Shown here in pieces: positions 10,878-20,877 of a stretch of 64,000 bases of DNA. Source of the stretch: Flavobacterium sp. CBA20B-1 (GTDB taxonomy: Bacteria > Bacteroidota > Bacteroidia > Flavobacteriales > Flavobacteriaceae). Under the pieces are notes generated by a model that saw only the letters and a list, made by a program, of their open reading frames with translations, did not search any database and was not told where the DNA came from. The translations under genes and the position numbers were made by a program. The stretch is from the NCBI RefSeq assembly GCF_028473145.1, contig NZ_CP092370.1, positions 1,364,001-1,428,000 of the forward strand, read 5' to 3'. Every line of letters starts with the position of its first letter. Positions within the stretch are counted from its first letter, which is position 1.

Positions 10878-13800
10878 TTATTCTTCTAATCTGATATCTA
10901 AACCAAGACCTTTCAATTCATGCATTAATACATTGAATGATTCTGGTAATCCTGGTTCTGGCATTGGTTCACCTTTCACGATTGCTTCGTATGTTTTAGC
11001 TCTACCGATAACATCATCCGATTTAACAGTCAAGATCTCGCGTAATGTTGAAGATGCACCATAAGCTTCAAGAGCCCAAACCTCCATCTCTCCAAAACGC
11101 TGACCACCAAATAACGCCTTACCTCCTAATGGCTGTTGCGTAATTAATGAATACGGCCCAATAGAACGTGCGTGCATTTTATCATCAACCATGTGGCCTA
11201 ATTTCAACATGTAAATTACACCCACTGTTGCTTTTTGATCAAAACGTTCACCTGTTCCACCATCGTATAAATAGGTGTGTCCGAAACGTGGAACACCGGC
11301 TTCATCTGTCAACGCGTTAATTTCTTCTAATGAAGCTCCGTCGAAGATTGGTGTGGCATATTTTCTACCTAATTTCTTACCTGCCCATCCAAGAACGGTT
11401 TCGTAAATCTGACCAATGTTCATACGAGATGGTACCCCTAGTGGATTCAACACAATATCTACAGGTGTTCCGTCTTCTAAGAATGGCATGTCTTCATCGC
11501 GAACAATTTTTGCAACGATACCTTTGTTACCGTGACGACCTGCCATTTTATCACCAACACGTAATTTACGTTTTTTAGCGATATATACTTTAGCCAGCTT
11601 TAAGATACCCGATGGTAACTCGTCACCTACAGTAATCATGAATTTTTCACGACGCAATACTCCTTGAATATCATTCAATTTAATTTTATAGTTGTGAATT
11701 AAATCGGTGATCATTGCATTGGTTTGGTCGTCTGTTGTCCATTGTCCTTTTGTTAAATGAGTAAAATCTTCAACAGCGTGTAACATTTTTAAGGTGAATT
11801 TTTTACCTTTTGGCAATACTTCTTCCCCTAAATCGTTCATTACACCTTGCGATGTTTTTCCATTTACTAATTGGAACAATTTATCTACTAAACGCTCTTT
11901 CAACTCGTTGAATTTCACTTCAAACTGTGTATCTAACAAAGCAATATCTTCTTTGTCTTTAGAACGTTTGCGTTTATCTTTTACCGCACGGGCAAATAAT
12001 TTTTTATCTAAAACCACTCCGCGTAATGATGGAGAAGCTTTTAATGATGCATCTTTCACATCACCTGCTTTATCGCCAAAGATTGCGCGTAATAATTTTT
12101 CTTCTGGTGTTGGATCTGACTCTCCTTTTGGTGTGATTTTACCAATTAAGATATCGCCAGGTTTTACTTCTGCACCAATACGGATCATTCCGTTTTCATC
12201 CAAATCTTTAGTAGCTTCTTCAGAAACGTTTGGAATATCGTTCGTTAATTCTTCTGAACCTAACTTGGTATCACGAACTTCTAACGTGTAATCATCGATA
12301 TGGATTGATGTAAAAATATCGTCGCGTACCACACGCTCAGAAATCACAATTGCATCCTCGAAGTTGTATCCTTTCCAAGGCATGAACGCTACTTGTAAGT
12401 TACGTCCTAAAGCCAATTCCCCGTTTTGGGTAGCATATCCTTCACATAAAACTTGTCCTTTGGTAACACGGTCGCCTGTACGAACAATTGGTTTTAAGTT
12501 GATAGATGTACTTTGGTTGGTTTTGCGGAACTTGATCAGGTTGTATGTTTTTTCGTCTGTATCAAAACTCACCAAACGTTCTTCATCGGTACGATCATAT
12601 TTAATGGTGATTTTTTGAGCATCAACATATACAACTTCTCCTTCACCTTCTGCATTAATCAACACACGCGAATCGGTAGCAACTTGTTTTTCTAATCCGG
12701 TACCAACAATTGGCGATTCCGGACGCAATAAAGGTACTGCCTGACGCATCATGTTTGATCCCATCAATGCACGGTTCGCATCATCGTGCTCTAAGAACGG
12801 AATTAAAGATGCAGAGATAGATGCAATTTGGTTCGGTGCAACGTCGGCATAGTTTAACTCTTTTGGCTCAACTACTGGGAAATCGGCATCTTGTTTTGCA
12901 ACTACTCTTTCGTCTTCAATGGTTCCATCTTTGGCAACATTGACAGTTGCTTGTGCAATTAATTTTTCTTCTTCTTCTTCTGCCGATAAATAAATTGGAT
13001 CTTCATTTACTTGCAACACACCGTTTTCTACTCTGCGGTATGGTGTTTCGATAAAGCCCATATTGTTTACTTTCGCATAAACAGCCAATGAAGATATCAA
13101 ACCAATGTTTGGACCCTCTGGTGTTTCAATCGGACATAAACGACCATAGTGCGTATAGTGAACGTCACGAACCTCGAAACCTGCTCTTTCACGAGAAAGA
13201 CCACCTGGTCCTAAGGCTGATAAACGACGTTTGTGCGTAATCTCTGCTAATGGATTGGTTTGATCCATAAACTGAGACAACTGATTGGTTCCGAAGAATG
13301 AATTAATCACCGATGACAATGTTTTTGCATTGATCAAATCGATTGGGGTAAACACTTCGTTATCACGAACATTCATACGCTCGCGAATGGTACGTGCCAT
13401 ACGAGCCAAACCAACACCAAACTGTGCTGATAACTGCTCACCTACTGTACGCACACGACGGTTAGACAAGTGGTCAATATCATCGATCTCTGCTTTTGAG
13501 TTGATCAATTCAATTAGATATTTAACAATAGTGATGATATCCTCTTTTGTTAAAACTTGCTTGTCTATAGGTGTGTCTAAACCTAATTTTTTATTCATTC
13601 TATAACGACCCACATCACCTAAATTGTAACGTTGGTCAGAGAAGAATAATTTATCTATAATACCTCTTGCGGTTTCTTCATCCGGAGGTAATGCGTTTCT
13701 TAATTGACGGTATATATATTCAACAGCTTCTTTTTCAGAGTTGGTTGGGTCTTTTTGAAGCGTATTGTGAATAATGGTATAATCGGCAAGATTACTATCT

Positions 13801-14690
13801 TCTTTGTGTAAAAGAATTGTTTTAACATCTGCCTCTATAATTTCTTCAACATTGTCTTTATCTAAAACAATGTCACGGTCTAAAATAATTTCGGTACGCG
13901 GAATCGTTACAACCTCACCTGTATCTTCATCAACGAAATCTTCGTGCCATACATTTAACACACGAGCAGCTAAGCGGCGGCCAATGTATTTTTTTAGTCC
14001 TGTTTTTGATACTTTAACTTCTTCTGCAAGGTCAAAAATCTCTAAGATATCTTTATCTCTTTCAAAACCAATTGCGCGGAATAATGTTGTAACAGGTAAT
14101 TTTTTCTTACGGTCGATATATGCATACATTACACTGTTGATGTCTGTAGCAAATTCAATCCAAGAACCTTTGAATGGAATGATACGAGCAGAATACAATT
14201 TGGTACCGTTTGCGTGGAACGATTGTCCGAAGAAAACCCCCGGCGAACGGTGTAATTGTGAAACAACCACACGCTCTGCACCATTAATAACGAAAGTTCC
14301 GCTTGGTGTCATGTACGGAATAGTTCCCAAATATACATCTTGAACGATTGTTTCAAAATCTTCGTGTTCGGGATCGGTACAATACAATTTTAAACGCGCT
14401 TTTAAAGGCACGCTGTACGTTAAACCTCTGTCAATACATTCTTCAATGGAATAACGTGGTGGATCTACGAAATAGTCTAAAAATTCCAAAACGAATTGGT
14501 TACGGGTATCCGTAATTGGGAAATTTTCCATAAAGGTTTTGTATAAACCTTCGTTACCTCTTTCATCAGATTTGGTTTCTAATTGAAAAAAATCTTTAAA
14601 CGATTTTACCTGAATATCCAAGAAATCTGGATAAGAAGGAATATTTTTCGTAGAGGCAAAATTTAACCTTTCAGTATGATTTGTAATCAT
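10878..14690 (-). CDS. rpoB: DNA-directed RNA polymerase subunit beta
   Basis: This is the beta subunit of core RNA polymerase, 1270 residues from the MITNHTERL start. The frame is open 51 nt further upstream, but this ATG matches the family N-terminus. The rifampicin-binding cluster around residue 460-520 reads QLSQFMDQ, then [13 protein letters not shown], with the Asp, His and Ser positions where rifampicin resistance usually arises all in the wild-type state. The C-terminal region with [13 protein letters not shown] is intact. It lies between rplL and rpoC, and both flanking gaps (216 and 295 nt) carry hairpins. Confidence 0.97.
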   Translation of the reverse strand: MITNHTERLNFASTKNIPSYPDFLDIQVKSFKDFFQLETKSDERGNEGLYKTFMENFPITDTRNQFVLEFLDYFVDPPRYSIEECIDRGLTYSVPLKARLKLYCTDPEHEDFETIVQDVYLGTIPYMTPSGTFVINGAERVVVSQLHRSPGVFFGQSFHANGTKLYSARIIPFKGSWIEFATDINSVMYAYIDRKKKLPVTTLFRAIGFERDKDILEIFDLAEEVKVSKTGLKKYIGRRLAARVLNVWHEDFVDEDTGEVVTIPRTEIILDRDIVLDKDNVEEIIEADVKTILLHKEDSNLADYTIIHNTLQKDPTNSEKEAVEYIYRQLRNALPPDEETARGIIDKLFFSDQRYNLGDVGRYRMNKKLGLDTPIDKQVLTKEDIITIVKYLIELINSKAEIDDIDHLSNRRVRTVGEQLSAQFGVGLARMARTIRERMNVRDNEVFTPIDLINAKTLSSVINSFFGTNQLSQFMDQTNPLAEITHKRRLSALGPGGLSRERAGFEVRDVHYTHYGRLCPIETPEGPNIGLISSLAVYAKVNNMGFIETPYRRVENGVLQVNEDPIYLSAEEEEEKLIAQATVNVAKDGTIEDERVVAKQDADFPVVEPKELNYADVAPNQIASISASLIPFLEHDDANRALMGSNMMRQAVPLLRPESPIVGTGLEKQVATDSRVLINAEGEGEVVYVDAQKITIKYDRTDEERLVSFDTDEKTYNLIKFRKTNQSTSINLKPIVRTGDRVTKGQVLCEGYATQNGELALGRNLQVAFMPWKGYNFEDAIVISERVVRDDIFTSIHIDDYTLEVRDTKLGSEELTNDIPNVSEEATKDLDENGMIRIGAEVKPGDILIGKITPKGESDPTPEEKLLRAIFGDKAGDVKDASLKASPSLRGVVLDKKLFARAVKDKRKRSKDKEDIALLDTQFEVKFNELKERLVDKLFQLVNGKTSQGVMNDLGEEVLPKGKKFTLKMLHAVEDFTHLTKGQWTTDDQTNAMITDLIHNYKIKLNDIQGVLRREKFMITVGDELPSGILKLAKVYIAKKRKLRVGDKMAGRHGNKGIVAKIVRDEDMPFLEDGTPVDIVLNPLGVPSRMNIGQIYETVLGWAGKKLGRKYATPIFDGASLEEINALTDEAGVPRFGHTYLYDGGTGERFDQKATVGVIYMLKLGHMVDDKMHARSIGPYSLITQQPLGGKALFGGQRFGEMEVWALEAYGASSTLREILTVKSDDVIGRAKTYEAIVKGEPMPEPGLPESFNVLMHELKGLGLDIRLEE

Positions 14691-14847
14691 TAATGAACAA
14701 AATTTTGGTTTAAAAAAGTAATTCTTTTGTGTGTAAAACACATTTATTTATCTACTTCCTAGGGTAATTAACCAACACATCTTAAAAACAAATCAGGAAA
14801 GCTATTTGCTTTTTTCTTCGTTATTGATTATTTTTTATATGCAAAAT

Positions 14848-14884
14848 GGTTTAGGCCATTGGAACAATTTCCAAGGCCTAAACC
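14848..14884 (-). terminator. Long hairpin in the rplL-rpoB gap (attenuator or processing site)
   Basis: GGTTTAGGCC (14848-14857) pairs with GGCCTAAACC (14875-14884). Inside it TTGGAA pairs with TTCCAA around a CAAT loop, leaving one bulged A and a 16-bp stem in total. It lies 22 nt after the rplL stop. On the minus strand it is followed by ATTTTGCATATAAAAAA, a weak U-tract. It probably lowers rpoBC expression relative to the ribosomal proteins or marks a processing site. Confidence 0.65.
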
Positions 14885-14906
14885 GTAAAATTTTATATGT
14901 GTGAGA

Positions 14907-15278
14907 TTATTTTAACTCAACAACAGCACCAGCTTCTTCTAATGCTTTTTTCAATCCTTCTGCTTCGTCTTTAGAAACACCTTCTTTAACGTTTGCAGGA
15001 GTACCGTCTACTAAATCTTTAGCTTCTTTTAATCCTAAACCTGTTAATTCTTTAACAGCTTTAACTACAGCTAATTTAGAAGCACCAGCCTCTTTCAATA
15101 CTACTGTGAATTCTGTTTGCTCTTCAGCACCAGCACCAGCATCACCACCACCAGCAACAACTACTGCTGCAGCAGCTGGTTCAATACCATACTCATCTTT
15201 TAATATAGTTGCTAATTCGTTAACTTCTTTAACTGTTAAGTTAACCAATTGTTCTGCGAATTGTTTCAAATCTGCCAT
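14907..15278 (-). CDS. rplL: 50S ribosomal protein L7/L12
   Basis: This is the stalk protein of the large subunit, present in several copies on L10 and recruiting translational GTPases. It has 123 residues, a normal length. An N-terminal dimerisation region is followed by an Ala/Gly hinge ([16 protein letters not shown]) and the C-terminal factor-binding domain with [10 protein letters not shown] and [13 protein letters not shown]. It follows rplJ by 88 nt. Confidence 0.97.
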   Translation of the reverse strand: MADLKQFAEQLVNLTVKEVNELATILKDEYGIEPAAAAVVVAGGGDAGAGAEEQTEFTVVLKEAGASKLAVVKAVKELTGLGLKEAKDLVDGTPANVKEGVSKDEAEGLKKALEEAGAVVELK

Positions 15279-15366
15279 TTTTCTATCTTTTTAATTTGAA
15301 TTTGTAATAATATAATTTATTTGTGTGCGTTCTCTTTTGAACATTAAAAACGATGGTAGCTTGCGC

Positions 15367-15855
15367 CTATTCTTCGTCTTTGTTTTGATTTGTAAGAGCA
15401 GAAATAACTCTTTGAGCAGGCGATTGTAACAATCCAATGATTTCTCCAATCATCTCTTCTCTAGACTTAATAGCTACTAATGATTCTAATTGGTTGTCGC
15501 CAATATAAACTTCTTCATTAATATAAGCTCCTTTTAAGATGGGTTTATCTCCCTTTTTGCGGAATTCTTTAATGATTTTTGCTGGGCCGTTTGCAGCTTC
15601 GCCAATCATTATAGCGCTATTTCCTTTTAAAATAGAAGGTAGATCACCATACTCGTTTTCTGATGTTTCCATTGCTTTAGCAAGCAATGTGTTCTTTACT
15701 ACTTCTAATTTGATACCTGCTTTGAAACAAGCTCTACGTAGATCTGAAGTAGTAGATGCATTTAATCCAGAAATATCTGCAACATAAATAACTTTAGTGT
15801 CAGCTAACTGTGCAGTTAAATCTTGAATCGCAATTGATTTGTCTTCTCTAGTCAT
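15367..15855 (-). CDS. rplJ: 50S ribosomal protein L10
   Basis: This is the 162-residue base of the ribosomal stalk, which carries L7/L12 dimers on its C-terminal helix. The N-terminus (MTREDKSIAIQDL) and the RACFKAGIKLEVVKNTLLAKA segment are typical. Only 22 nt separate it from rplA, so the long L10-binding leader seen before rplJ in some bacteria has no room here. Any autoregulation must act elsewhere. Confidence 0.96.
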   Translation of the reverse strand: MTREDKSIAIQDLTAQLADTKVIYVADISGLNASTTSDLRRACFKAGIKLEVVKNTLLAKAMETSENEYGDLPSILKGNSAIMIGEAANGPAKIIKEFRKKGDKPILKGAYINEEVYIGDNQLESLVAIKSREEMIGEIIGLLQSPAQRVISALTNQNKDEE

Positions 15856-15877
15856 ACTAAATAATTTTAACTACCAA

Positions 15878-16567
15878 TTAAACTGCTTTTGGATCTAAAG
15901 CAATCGCAGGACTCATTGTACTTGATATATGAATAGACTTGATATAAGTACCTTTTGCTGCAGTTGGTTTTAATTTAATTAATGTTTGAATGATTTCAGC
16001 AGCGTTCTCTGTGATTTGGTCAGCACCGAAAGATACTTTACCGATACCTGCATGAACGATACCTGTTTTATCAACTTTGAAATCGATTTTACCAGCTTTA
16101 ACTTCTTGTACAGCTTTAGCAACATCCATTGTTACTGTACCTGTTTTTGGGTTAGGCATTAATCCGCGTGGTCCTAAAACACGACCCAACGGTCCTAATT
16201 TACCCATTACTGCAGGCATTGTGATGATTACATCGATATCTGTCCAACCATCTTTAATTTTTTGTAGATAGTCGTCTAAACCAACGTGATCTGCACCAGC
16301 TGCTTTAGCTTCTGCTTCTTTGTCTGGAGTAACTAATGCTAGCACTCTTACATCTTTACCTGTACCGTGTGGTAATGTTACAACCCCACGTACCATTTGA
16401 TTTGCTTTACGAGGATCTACTCCTAAACGTACTGCAATATCAACAGACTCATCAAATTTTGCAGAAGCAACTTCTTTAATTAATGCAGATGCATCTTTTA
16501 AAGAGTATAATTTGTTCTTCTCAATTTTTGCTGCAGCCTCTTTTTGCTTTTTTGTTAATTTTGCCAT
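15878..16567 (-). CDS. rplA: 50S ribosomal protein L1
   Basis: This is L1, which forms the mobile stalk near the E site and is often an operon autoregulator. It has 229 residues. The conserved core with [20 protein letters not shown] and a GTVT motif is present, as is the terminal [13 protein letters not shown] segment. It follows rplK by 18 nt, a normal secE-nusG-rplKAJL-rpoBC order. Confidence 0.97.
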   Translation of the reverse strand: MAKLTKKQKEAAAKIEKNKLYSLKDASALIKEVASAKFDESVDIAVRLGVDPRKANQMVRGVVTLPHGTGKDVRVLALVTPDKEAEAKAAGADHVGLDDYLQKIKDGWTDIDVIITMPAVMGKLGPLGRVLGPRGLMPNPKTGTVTMDVAKAVQEVKAGKIDFKVDKTGIVHAGIGKVSFGADQITENAAEIIQTLIKLKPTAAKGTYIKSIHISSTMSPAIALDPKAV

Positions 16568-16585
16568 TTCTTCTTTTCTTTAAGA

Positions 16586-17023
16586 TTAAAAAGGAGCGTT
16601 TCCTGTTACCGTGATTCCCATAGAACGTGCAGTTCCAGCAACCATAGACATTGCTTTCTCGATTGTGAATGCATTCAAATCGGCCATTTTGTCTTCAGCG
16701 ATTGCTTTTACTTGATCCCATGTTATAGATGCTACTTTTTTACGGTTTGGTTGCCCAGAACCTGATTTTAATTTAGCAGCTTCTAATAATTGAACAGCAG
16801 CAGGTGGCGTTTTAACAACAAAGTCAAAAGATTTGTCTTTGTAAACTGTAATTTGTACTGGTAATACTTTTCCTGGTTTATCCTGTGTTCTTGCATTGAA
16901 TTGCTTACAGAATTCCATGATGTTAACTCCAGCAGCCCCCAAAGCAGGTCCAACCGGTGGCGAAGGATTCGCAGCACCTCCCTTAACTTGTAGTTTAACT
17001 ACTTTACTAATTTCTTTTGCCAT
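16586..17023 (-). CDS. rplK: 50S ribosomal protein L11
   Basis: This 145-residue protein forms the GTPase-associated centre with 23S rRNA helices 43-44. The N-terminal proline-rich segment ([22 protein letters not shown]) and the C-terminal rRNA-binding domain ending [11 protein letters not shown] are typical. It lies 56 nt downstream of nusG. Confidence 0.97.
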   Translation of the reverse strand: MAKEISKVVKLQVKGGAANPSPPVGPALGAAGVNIMEFCKQFNARTQDKPGKVLPVQITVYKDKSFDFVVKTPPAAVQLLEAAKLKSGSGQPNRKKVASITWDQVKAIAEDKMADLNAFTIEKAMSMVAGTARSMGITVTGNAPF

Positions 17024-17079
17024 TTTTAAAAAAATTTAGCACATCTTTCAATTGGAAGCGATTGATGTGTATGTAACAA

Positions 17080-17631
17080 TTATATTTTTTCTACTTGTGT
17101 GAAGCTTAATTCTAAAGGTGTTTTTCTTCCGAAAATTTTCACCATTACTTCAAGCTTGCGTTTGTCTTCGTTCACTTTTTCTATGGTTCCGTTGAAACCA
17201 TTAAAAGGACCATCGACAACTTTTACTGTTTCTCCTATTTCATAAGGAATTAATCCGCTATCTACAGAAACAGCTAATTCATCTACTTTTCCTAGCATGC
17301 GGTTTACTTCGCTTTGTCTTAAAGGCACAGGATCTCCTCCACGAGTTTCTCCTAAGAAACCAATTACGCCGGAAATAGATTTTATTATATGGGGTAATTC
17401 ACCTGTAAGGTTTGCTTCAATCATTACATAGCCTGGAAAATAAATACGCTCTTTTGTTATTTTCTTTCCATCGCGTTGTGAAACTACTTTTTCGGTTGGA
17501 ACCAACACTTGAGACAAGTAATCTTCCATTCCCAAACGTACAATTTCACTTTCTATGTAACCTTTTACTTTATTTTCTTGTCCGCTTACGGCTCTTACTA
17601 CATACCATTTTTTTATACTACTTTCTGTCAT
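17080..17631 (-). CDS. nusG: Transcription termination/antitermination factor NusG
   Basis: This is a general elongation factor that bridges RNA polymerase to Rho or to the ribosome. It has 183 residues. The NGN domain starts at KKWYVVRAVSGQENKVKGYIE and contains FPGYVMIE. A C-terminal KOW domain (GETVKVVDGPFNGFNGTIEKV) follows. The start lies 12 nt after the secE stop. Confidence 0.97.
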   Translation of the reverse strand: MTESSIKKWYVVRAVSGQENKVKGYIESEIVRLGMEDYLSQVLVPTEKVVSQRDGKKITKERIYFPGYVMIEANLTGELPHIIKSISGVIGFLGETRGGDPVPLRQSEVNRMLGKVDELAVSVDSGLIPYEIGETVKVVDGPFNGFNGTIEKVNEDKRKLEVMVKIFGRKTPLELSFTQVEKI

Positions 17632-17643
17632 GCTCTTTTAAAT

Positions 17644-17841
17644 TTACGAATTTAAAAGGTTAAAGAAACCAGCTAAAGCTTCAGAAAACAATGTATCTAC
17701 GCCCCATGTAGCTAATGAAAGTACTACTGTAAAGATAGCAACAATAATTGTGTAGCGTTGCACCTCTGCCCATGGTGTCCATGTAACATTTGCTTTTAAT
17801 TCGGTAAACGCATCAGATATATAATTAACTACTTTTGCCAT
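17644..17841 (-). CDS. secE: Preprotein translocase subunit SecE
   Basis: This is a single-span subunit of the SecYEG channel, 65 residues. The start is the MAKVVNYI ATG at 17841. The frame extends 45 nt upstream, but that stretch is inside tRNA-Trp and cannot be coding. An amphipathic segment with the conserved WTPWAEVQRYT precedes one membrane helix (about residues 32-55). Confidence 0.95.
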   Translation of the reverse strand: MAKVVNYISDAFTELKANVTWTPWAEVQRYTIIVAIFTVVLSLATWGVDTLFSEALAGFFNLLNS

Positions 17842-17856
17842 TGTGATTTGTTTTTG

Positions 17857-17927
17857 CACGGGTGGAGGGATTCGAACCCCCATCAACGGTTTTGGAGACC
17901 GCTATTCTACCCTTGAACTACACCCGT
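17857..17927 (-). tRNA. tRNA-Trp (anticodon CCA)
   Basis: This is a 71-nt cloverleaf with a 7-bp acceptor stem (ACGGGTG/CACCCGT), TA at positions 8-9, an anticodon loop containing CTCCAAA, a TTCGAAT T-loop and a G discriminator. The terminal CCA is not encoded. It lies between tuf and secE, the classical position. Confidence 0.95.
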
Positions 17928-17935
17928 TTGTTAAA

Positions 17936-17961
17936 AAGTTGGCAGAATAGTCTGCCAACTT
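17936..17961 (-). terminator. Terminator after tuf
   Basis: An 11-bp perfect stem, AAGTTGGCAGA/TCTGCCAACTT, with a 4-nt loop is followed by TTTAAC on the minus strand. It is 22 nt past the tuf stop and just before tRNA-Trp. It may be partial, because no clear promoter is visible before the secE operon. Confidence 0.75.
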
Positions 17962-17983
17962 AAAAAATATTCTAAAACTGTAA

Positions 17984-19171
17984 TTAGTCTAAAATTTCAG
18001 TTACCTGACCAGCACCTACTGTACGACCACCTTCGCGGATAGCGAAACGTAAACCTACTGATAATGCGATTGGTTGTAATAAATCAACAGTGATTGTTAA
18101 GTTATCTCCAGGCATAACCATATCCGTTCCTTCTGGTAACATGATTGTTCCTGTTACGTCAGTTGTACGAACGTAAAACTGTGGACGGTAGTTATTGTGG
18201 AATGGAGTGTGACGTCCACCTTCTTCTTTTTTCAAGATATAAACCTCTGCTTTGAATTTAGCGTGTGGCTTAACTGAACCTGGCTTAACGATAACCATAC
18301 CACGACGGATATCAGCTTTATCGATACCACGTAATAATAAACCTACGTTATCACCTGCTTCACCACGGTCTAAGATTTTACGGAACATTTCAACCCCTGT
18401 AATTGTAGAAGTTAATTTATCTGCACCCATACCAATGATTTCAACAGCATCACCTGTGTTAGCAATACCGGTTTCTATACGACCTGTTGCAACAGTTCCA
18501 CGACCTGTAATTGTAAATACGTCTTCAACTGGCATTAAGAATGGTTTTTCAGTATCACGCACTGGCTCTTCGATCCACTCATCAACAGCAGCCATTAAGC
18601 TCATTACTGTATCAACCCATTTTTGCTCACCGTTTAACGCTCCTAAAGCAGAACCTTGGATAACTGGACCATTATCACCATCATATTGATAGAAAGATAA
18701 TAAATCACGGATTTCCATTTCTACTAATTCTAATAACTCAGCGTCATCAACCATATCCACTTTGTTCATGAATACAACCATACGAGGAATACCTACCTGG
18801 CGACCTAATAAGATGTGCTCGCGAGTTTGTGGCATAGGACCATCTGTAGCAGCAACTACAAGGATAGCACCATCCATTTGTGCAGCACCAGTAACCATGT
18901 TCTTAACGTAATCCGCGTGACCTGGACAGTCAACGTGCGCATAGTGACGGTTAGCTGTTGCATATTCTACGTGAGATGTATTAATAGTAATACCTCTTTC
19001 TTTTTCTTCTGGAGCATTATCAATTTGATCAAATGATTTTGCTTCTGATAAACCTGCATCTGATAATACTTTTGTAATAGCAGCTGTCAATGTTGTTTTA
19101 CCGTGATCAACGTGTCCGATAGTACCGATGTTTAAATGGGGTTTCGAACGATCAAAACTTTCTTTTGCCAT
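17984..19171 (-). CDS. tuf: Elongation factor Tu
   Basis: This GTPase delivers aminoacyl-tRNA to the ribosome. It has 395 residues, the normal length. The P-loop GHVDHGKT is near residue 19, followed by [11 protein letters not shown] and NKVD motifs and the two beta-barrel domains. The gene sits in the tRNA-tuf-tRNA-Trp-secE arrangement and is the only tuf in this window. Confidence 0.98.
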   Translation of the reverse strand: MAKESFDRSKPHLNIGTIGHVDHGKTTLTAAITKVLSDAGLSEAKSFDQIDNAPEEKERGITINTSHVEYATANRHYAHVDCPGHADYVKNMVTGAAQMDGAILVVAATDGPMPQTREHILLGRQVGIPRMVVFMNKVDMVDDAELLELVEMEIRDLLSFYQYDGDNGPVIQGSALGALNGEQKWVDTVMSLMAAVDEWIEEPVRDTEKPFLMPVEDVFTITGRGTVATGRIETGIANTGDAVEIIGMGADKLTSTITGVEMFRKILDRGEAGDNVGLLLRGIDKADIRRGMVIVKPGSVKPHAKFKAEVYILKKEEGGRHTPFHNNYRPQFYVRTTDVTGTIMLPEGTDMVMPGDNLTITVDLLQPIALSVGLRFAIREGGRTVGAGQVTEILD

Positions 19172-19227
19172 GATTTAATTAATTTAATCTTAGTTATATA
19201 ATTAGTGTTAACTTTAATTCACATTTG

Positions 19228-19299
19228 AGCCAACGACGGGATTTGAACCCGTGACCTCTTCCTTACCAAGGAAGCACTCTACCCCTGAGCTACGCCGGC
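19228..19299 (-). tRNA. tRNA-Thr (anticodon GGT)
   Basis: This is a 72-nt cloverleaf whose acceptor GCCGGCG pairs with CGTTGGC through two G-T pairs. The anticodon loop is TTGGTAA on a CTTCC/GGAAG stem. It is the last tRNA before tuf, matching the thrT position of the classical cluster. Confidence 0.95.
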
Positions 19300-19317
19300 A
19301 AAAAAAGAACTTTGTTG

Positions 19318-19398
19318 TGGGGAGAGCAGGATTCGAACCTGCGAAGGTTTCCCAACGGATTTACAGTCCGTCCTCGTTGGCCGCTTGAGTATCTCCCC
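19318..19398 (-). tRNA. tRNA-Tyr (anticodon GTA)
   Basis: This 81-nt tRNA has the long variable arm expected of bacterial tRNA-Tyr. The acceptor GGGGAGA/TCTCCCC is perfect, the anticodon loop contains CTGTAAA, and the discriminator is A. It lies between the two tRNA-Thr genes. Confidence 0.95.
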
Positions 19399-19434
19399 TA
19401 ACCTGTTTTATTTTTATAACTTTGTTTGTTGATG

Positions 19435-19508
19435 AGCCTTTGGAGGGACTCGAACCCACGACCTGCTGATTACAAATCAGCTGCTCTAGCCAGCTGAGCT
19501 ACAAAGGC
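19435..19508 (-). tRNA. tRNA-Thr (anticodon TGT)
   Basis: This is a 74-nt cloverleaf with acceptor GCCTTTG/CAAAGGC, anticodon loop TTGTAAT on a CTGAT/ATCAG stem, and discriminator T. It is the first tRNA of the cluster, in the thrU position. Confidence 0.95.
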
Positions 19509-19518
19509 ATTTAAAAAA

Positions 19519-19548
19519 GTCCGCTATTTCTAACGGACTGCAAATATA
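19519..19548 (-). promoter_or_regulatory. Promoter box overlapping a hairpin upstream of the tRNA-tuf cluster
   Basis: On the minus strand a TATATTTG -7 box (19548-19541) is followed by AGTCCG...CGGACT (19540-19519) and then six T residues, 10 nt before the first tRNA. The box could start the tRNA-tuf transcript. The hairpin plus T-run looks like a terminator for the upstream hpf gene or a 5' leader structure. I see no clear -33 element. Confidence 0.5.
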
Positions 19549-19595
19549 TATACTTATTTAAAAAAATAAAAGCTTTTTTAATTTTTTTTATTCTT

Positions 19596-19895
19596 TTAAT
19601 ATGTTTTTACTTTTTCTTTTCGTTTTATCAATAAACGTTCTAAAGCCGCAGCGCCTGAATCTGTTGCTTCTTCAAATGATTTTGCTGTTTTTTTAACCAC
19701 TAAATCATCGCCTGGTATTTTTACAATGATATCTACAGACTTGTTTTCTTTATCACTTGTATTTTCAGTATGCAAAGATACATCAATTCCAACAATTTTA
19801 TCATAGTATTGTTGTAATTTTTCTAAACGAATGTTTATAAAGTCAACTAATTTTCTGTCAACATTGAAGTTAACTGCCTGAATATTCACTTTCAT
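19596..19895 (-). CDS. hpf: Ribosome hibernation-promoting factor, short HPF/YfiA family
   Basis: This 99-residue protein begins MKVNIQAVNFNVDRKLVDFI and has the beta-alpha-beta core of the HPF/RaiA family. It lacks the C-terminal dimerisation domain of long HPF. Family members bind the decoding region of the 30S subunit in slow growth and block translation. The gene starts 20 nt after the xer stop, so the two are likely co-transcribed with rpsU upstream. Confidence 0.9.
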   Translation of the reverse strand: MKVNIQAVNFNVDRKLVDFINIRLEKLQQYYDKIVGIDVSLHTENTSDKENKSVDIIVKIPGDDLVVKKTAKSFEEATDSGAAALERLLIKRKEKVKTY

Positions 19896-19915
19896 AATTC
19901 TATATTTTAAAGGGT

Positions 19916-20818
19916 TTATAAATCGTCATCATCGGTTTTTGAGCGGGGATGTGTTTGGTTATACATTTTTTTTAACGATGCTAAACTGGTATGCGTGTAA
20001 ATTTGAGTGGACGACAAACTGGCATGTCCCAGCAATTCTTTTATCGTATTCAAATTGGCTCCTGCGTTTAGCATGTGTGTAGCAAATGTATGGCGCAACA
20101 CATGGGGGCTTTTTTTTCCTTTTGATGTAACACCTCTAAAATAATTATTTATTAAACGATAAACAAATGTTTGATTCAAATTTTGTTTATTTTTTAACAG
20201 AAATATATTTTTATCAAAATCGCTACCAAATTGCTCGTTTCTTTTTTGTAAAAACTCGGTTAAAAGCCCAACCACTGAAGATAATATAGGAACTATGCGT
20301 TCTTTGGATCTTTTCCCTAAAACTTTTATTTCACGCTTTTGAAGATCCACATCGTGCAGCTGCAGATTGATTAACTCGGTTTTCCGAATTCCCAAGGTAT
20401 AAAACAGGGTGATGATGATATAGTTTTGCAATCCGAAATAATCATCAGGAAAAGCTGAGCGGTCTATTTGCTGCATTTCGTTTTCGGAAAAAGGCACTTG
20501 CAACACTTTTTTGATACGCAACGATTTGTGCGCCTGCAGCGGATACGCTTCGATTGTTTTGGTGATATACAAAAATTTAAAGTAGCTTTTTAAGGAAGCT
20601 ATCTTGCGGTTGATGGAATTATTGCTCATTTTTTTTTCGGATAAATGCGCAATCCATAACCGAATGTGTTGGTATTTTAGTTCGTTTACAGTGTTAACGG
20701 TGTTTTTTGTGAAGTTAAAAAAGGCTTCCACATCTTTCACATATGCATTTACGGTATGCATTGAAAAATGTTTTTCTTTTAAAAGATAGTCGAAATAAGG
20801 TTTTAAATACTTTTCCAT
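19916..20818 (-). CDS. xerC: Tyrosine recombinase, XerC/XerD family
   Basis: This is a site-specific recombinase of the family that resolves chromosome dimers at dif. It has 300 residues from the MEKYLKPY ATG at 20818. An N-terminal SAM-like DNA-binding domain (about 1-90) precedes the catalytic domain, with Arg in LGIRKTELINL, the HVLRHTFATHML box, HASLSSTQIYTH and the terminal Tyr nucleophile. The start codon directly follows the U-tract of the rpsU terminator, leaving no leader after that stem. XerC versus XerD cannot be settled from this sequence alone. Confidence 0.88.
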   Translation of the reverse strand: MEKYLKPYFDYLLKEKHFSMHTVNAYVKDVEAFFNFTKNTVNTVNELKYQHIRLWIAHLSEKKMSNNSINRKIASLKSYFKFLYITKTIEAYPLQAHKSLRIKKVLQVPFSENEMQQIDRSAFPDDYFGLQNYIIITLFYTLGIRKTELINLQLHDVDLQKREIKVLGKRSKERIVPILSSVVGLLTEFLQKRNEQFGSDFDKNIFLLKNKQNLNQTFVYRLINNYFRGVTSKGKKSPHVLRHTFATHMLNAGANLNTIKELLGHASLSSTQIYTHTSLASLKKMYNQTHPRSKTDDDDL

Positions 20819-20822
20819 AAAA

Positions 20823-20858
20823 AAATCGCTAACCAAAGTTACCTTTAATTAGCGATTT
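20823..20858 (-). terminator. Terminator after rpsU, abutting the xer start codon
   Basis: A perfect 10-bp stem, AAATCGCTAA/TTAGCGATTT, with a 16-nt loop is extended by four more T on the minus strand, immediately before the xer ATG at 20818. It would limit read-through from the strongly expressed rpsU into xer-hpf. Confidence 0.8.
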
Positions 20859-20877
20859 AAAAAAATTGTTTCGACGA

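Noticed and set aside
11794..12291. 165-residue open frame on the plus strand inside rpoB
   Set aside because: It is antisense to the conserved rpoB coding sequence, has a Ser/Asn/Phe-rich composition typical of reverse-complement reading, and has no start signal.
13180..13310. Possible rifampicin-resistance mutation in rpoB
   Set aside because: The Asp, His and Ser positions of the rifampicin cluster are all wild type.
13804..14343. 179-residue open frame on the plus strand inside rpoB
   Set aside because: Antisense shadow of rpoB with no recognisable domain.
17842..17886. 45-nt upstream extension of the secE frame
   Set aside because: It lies within tRNA-Trp; the ATG at 17841 gives the normal SecE N-terminus.
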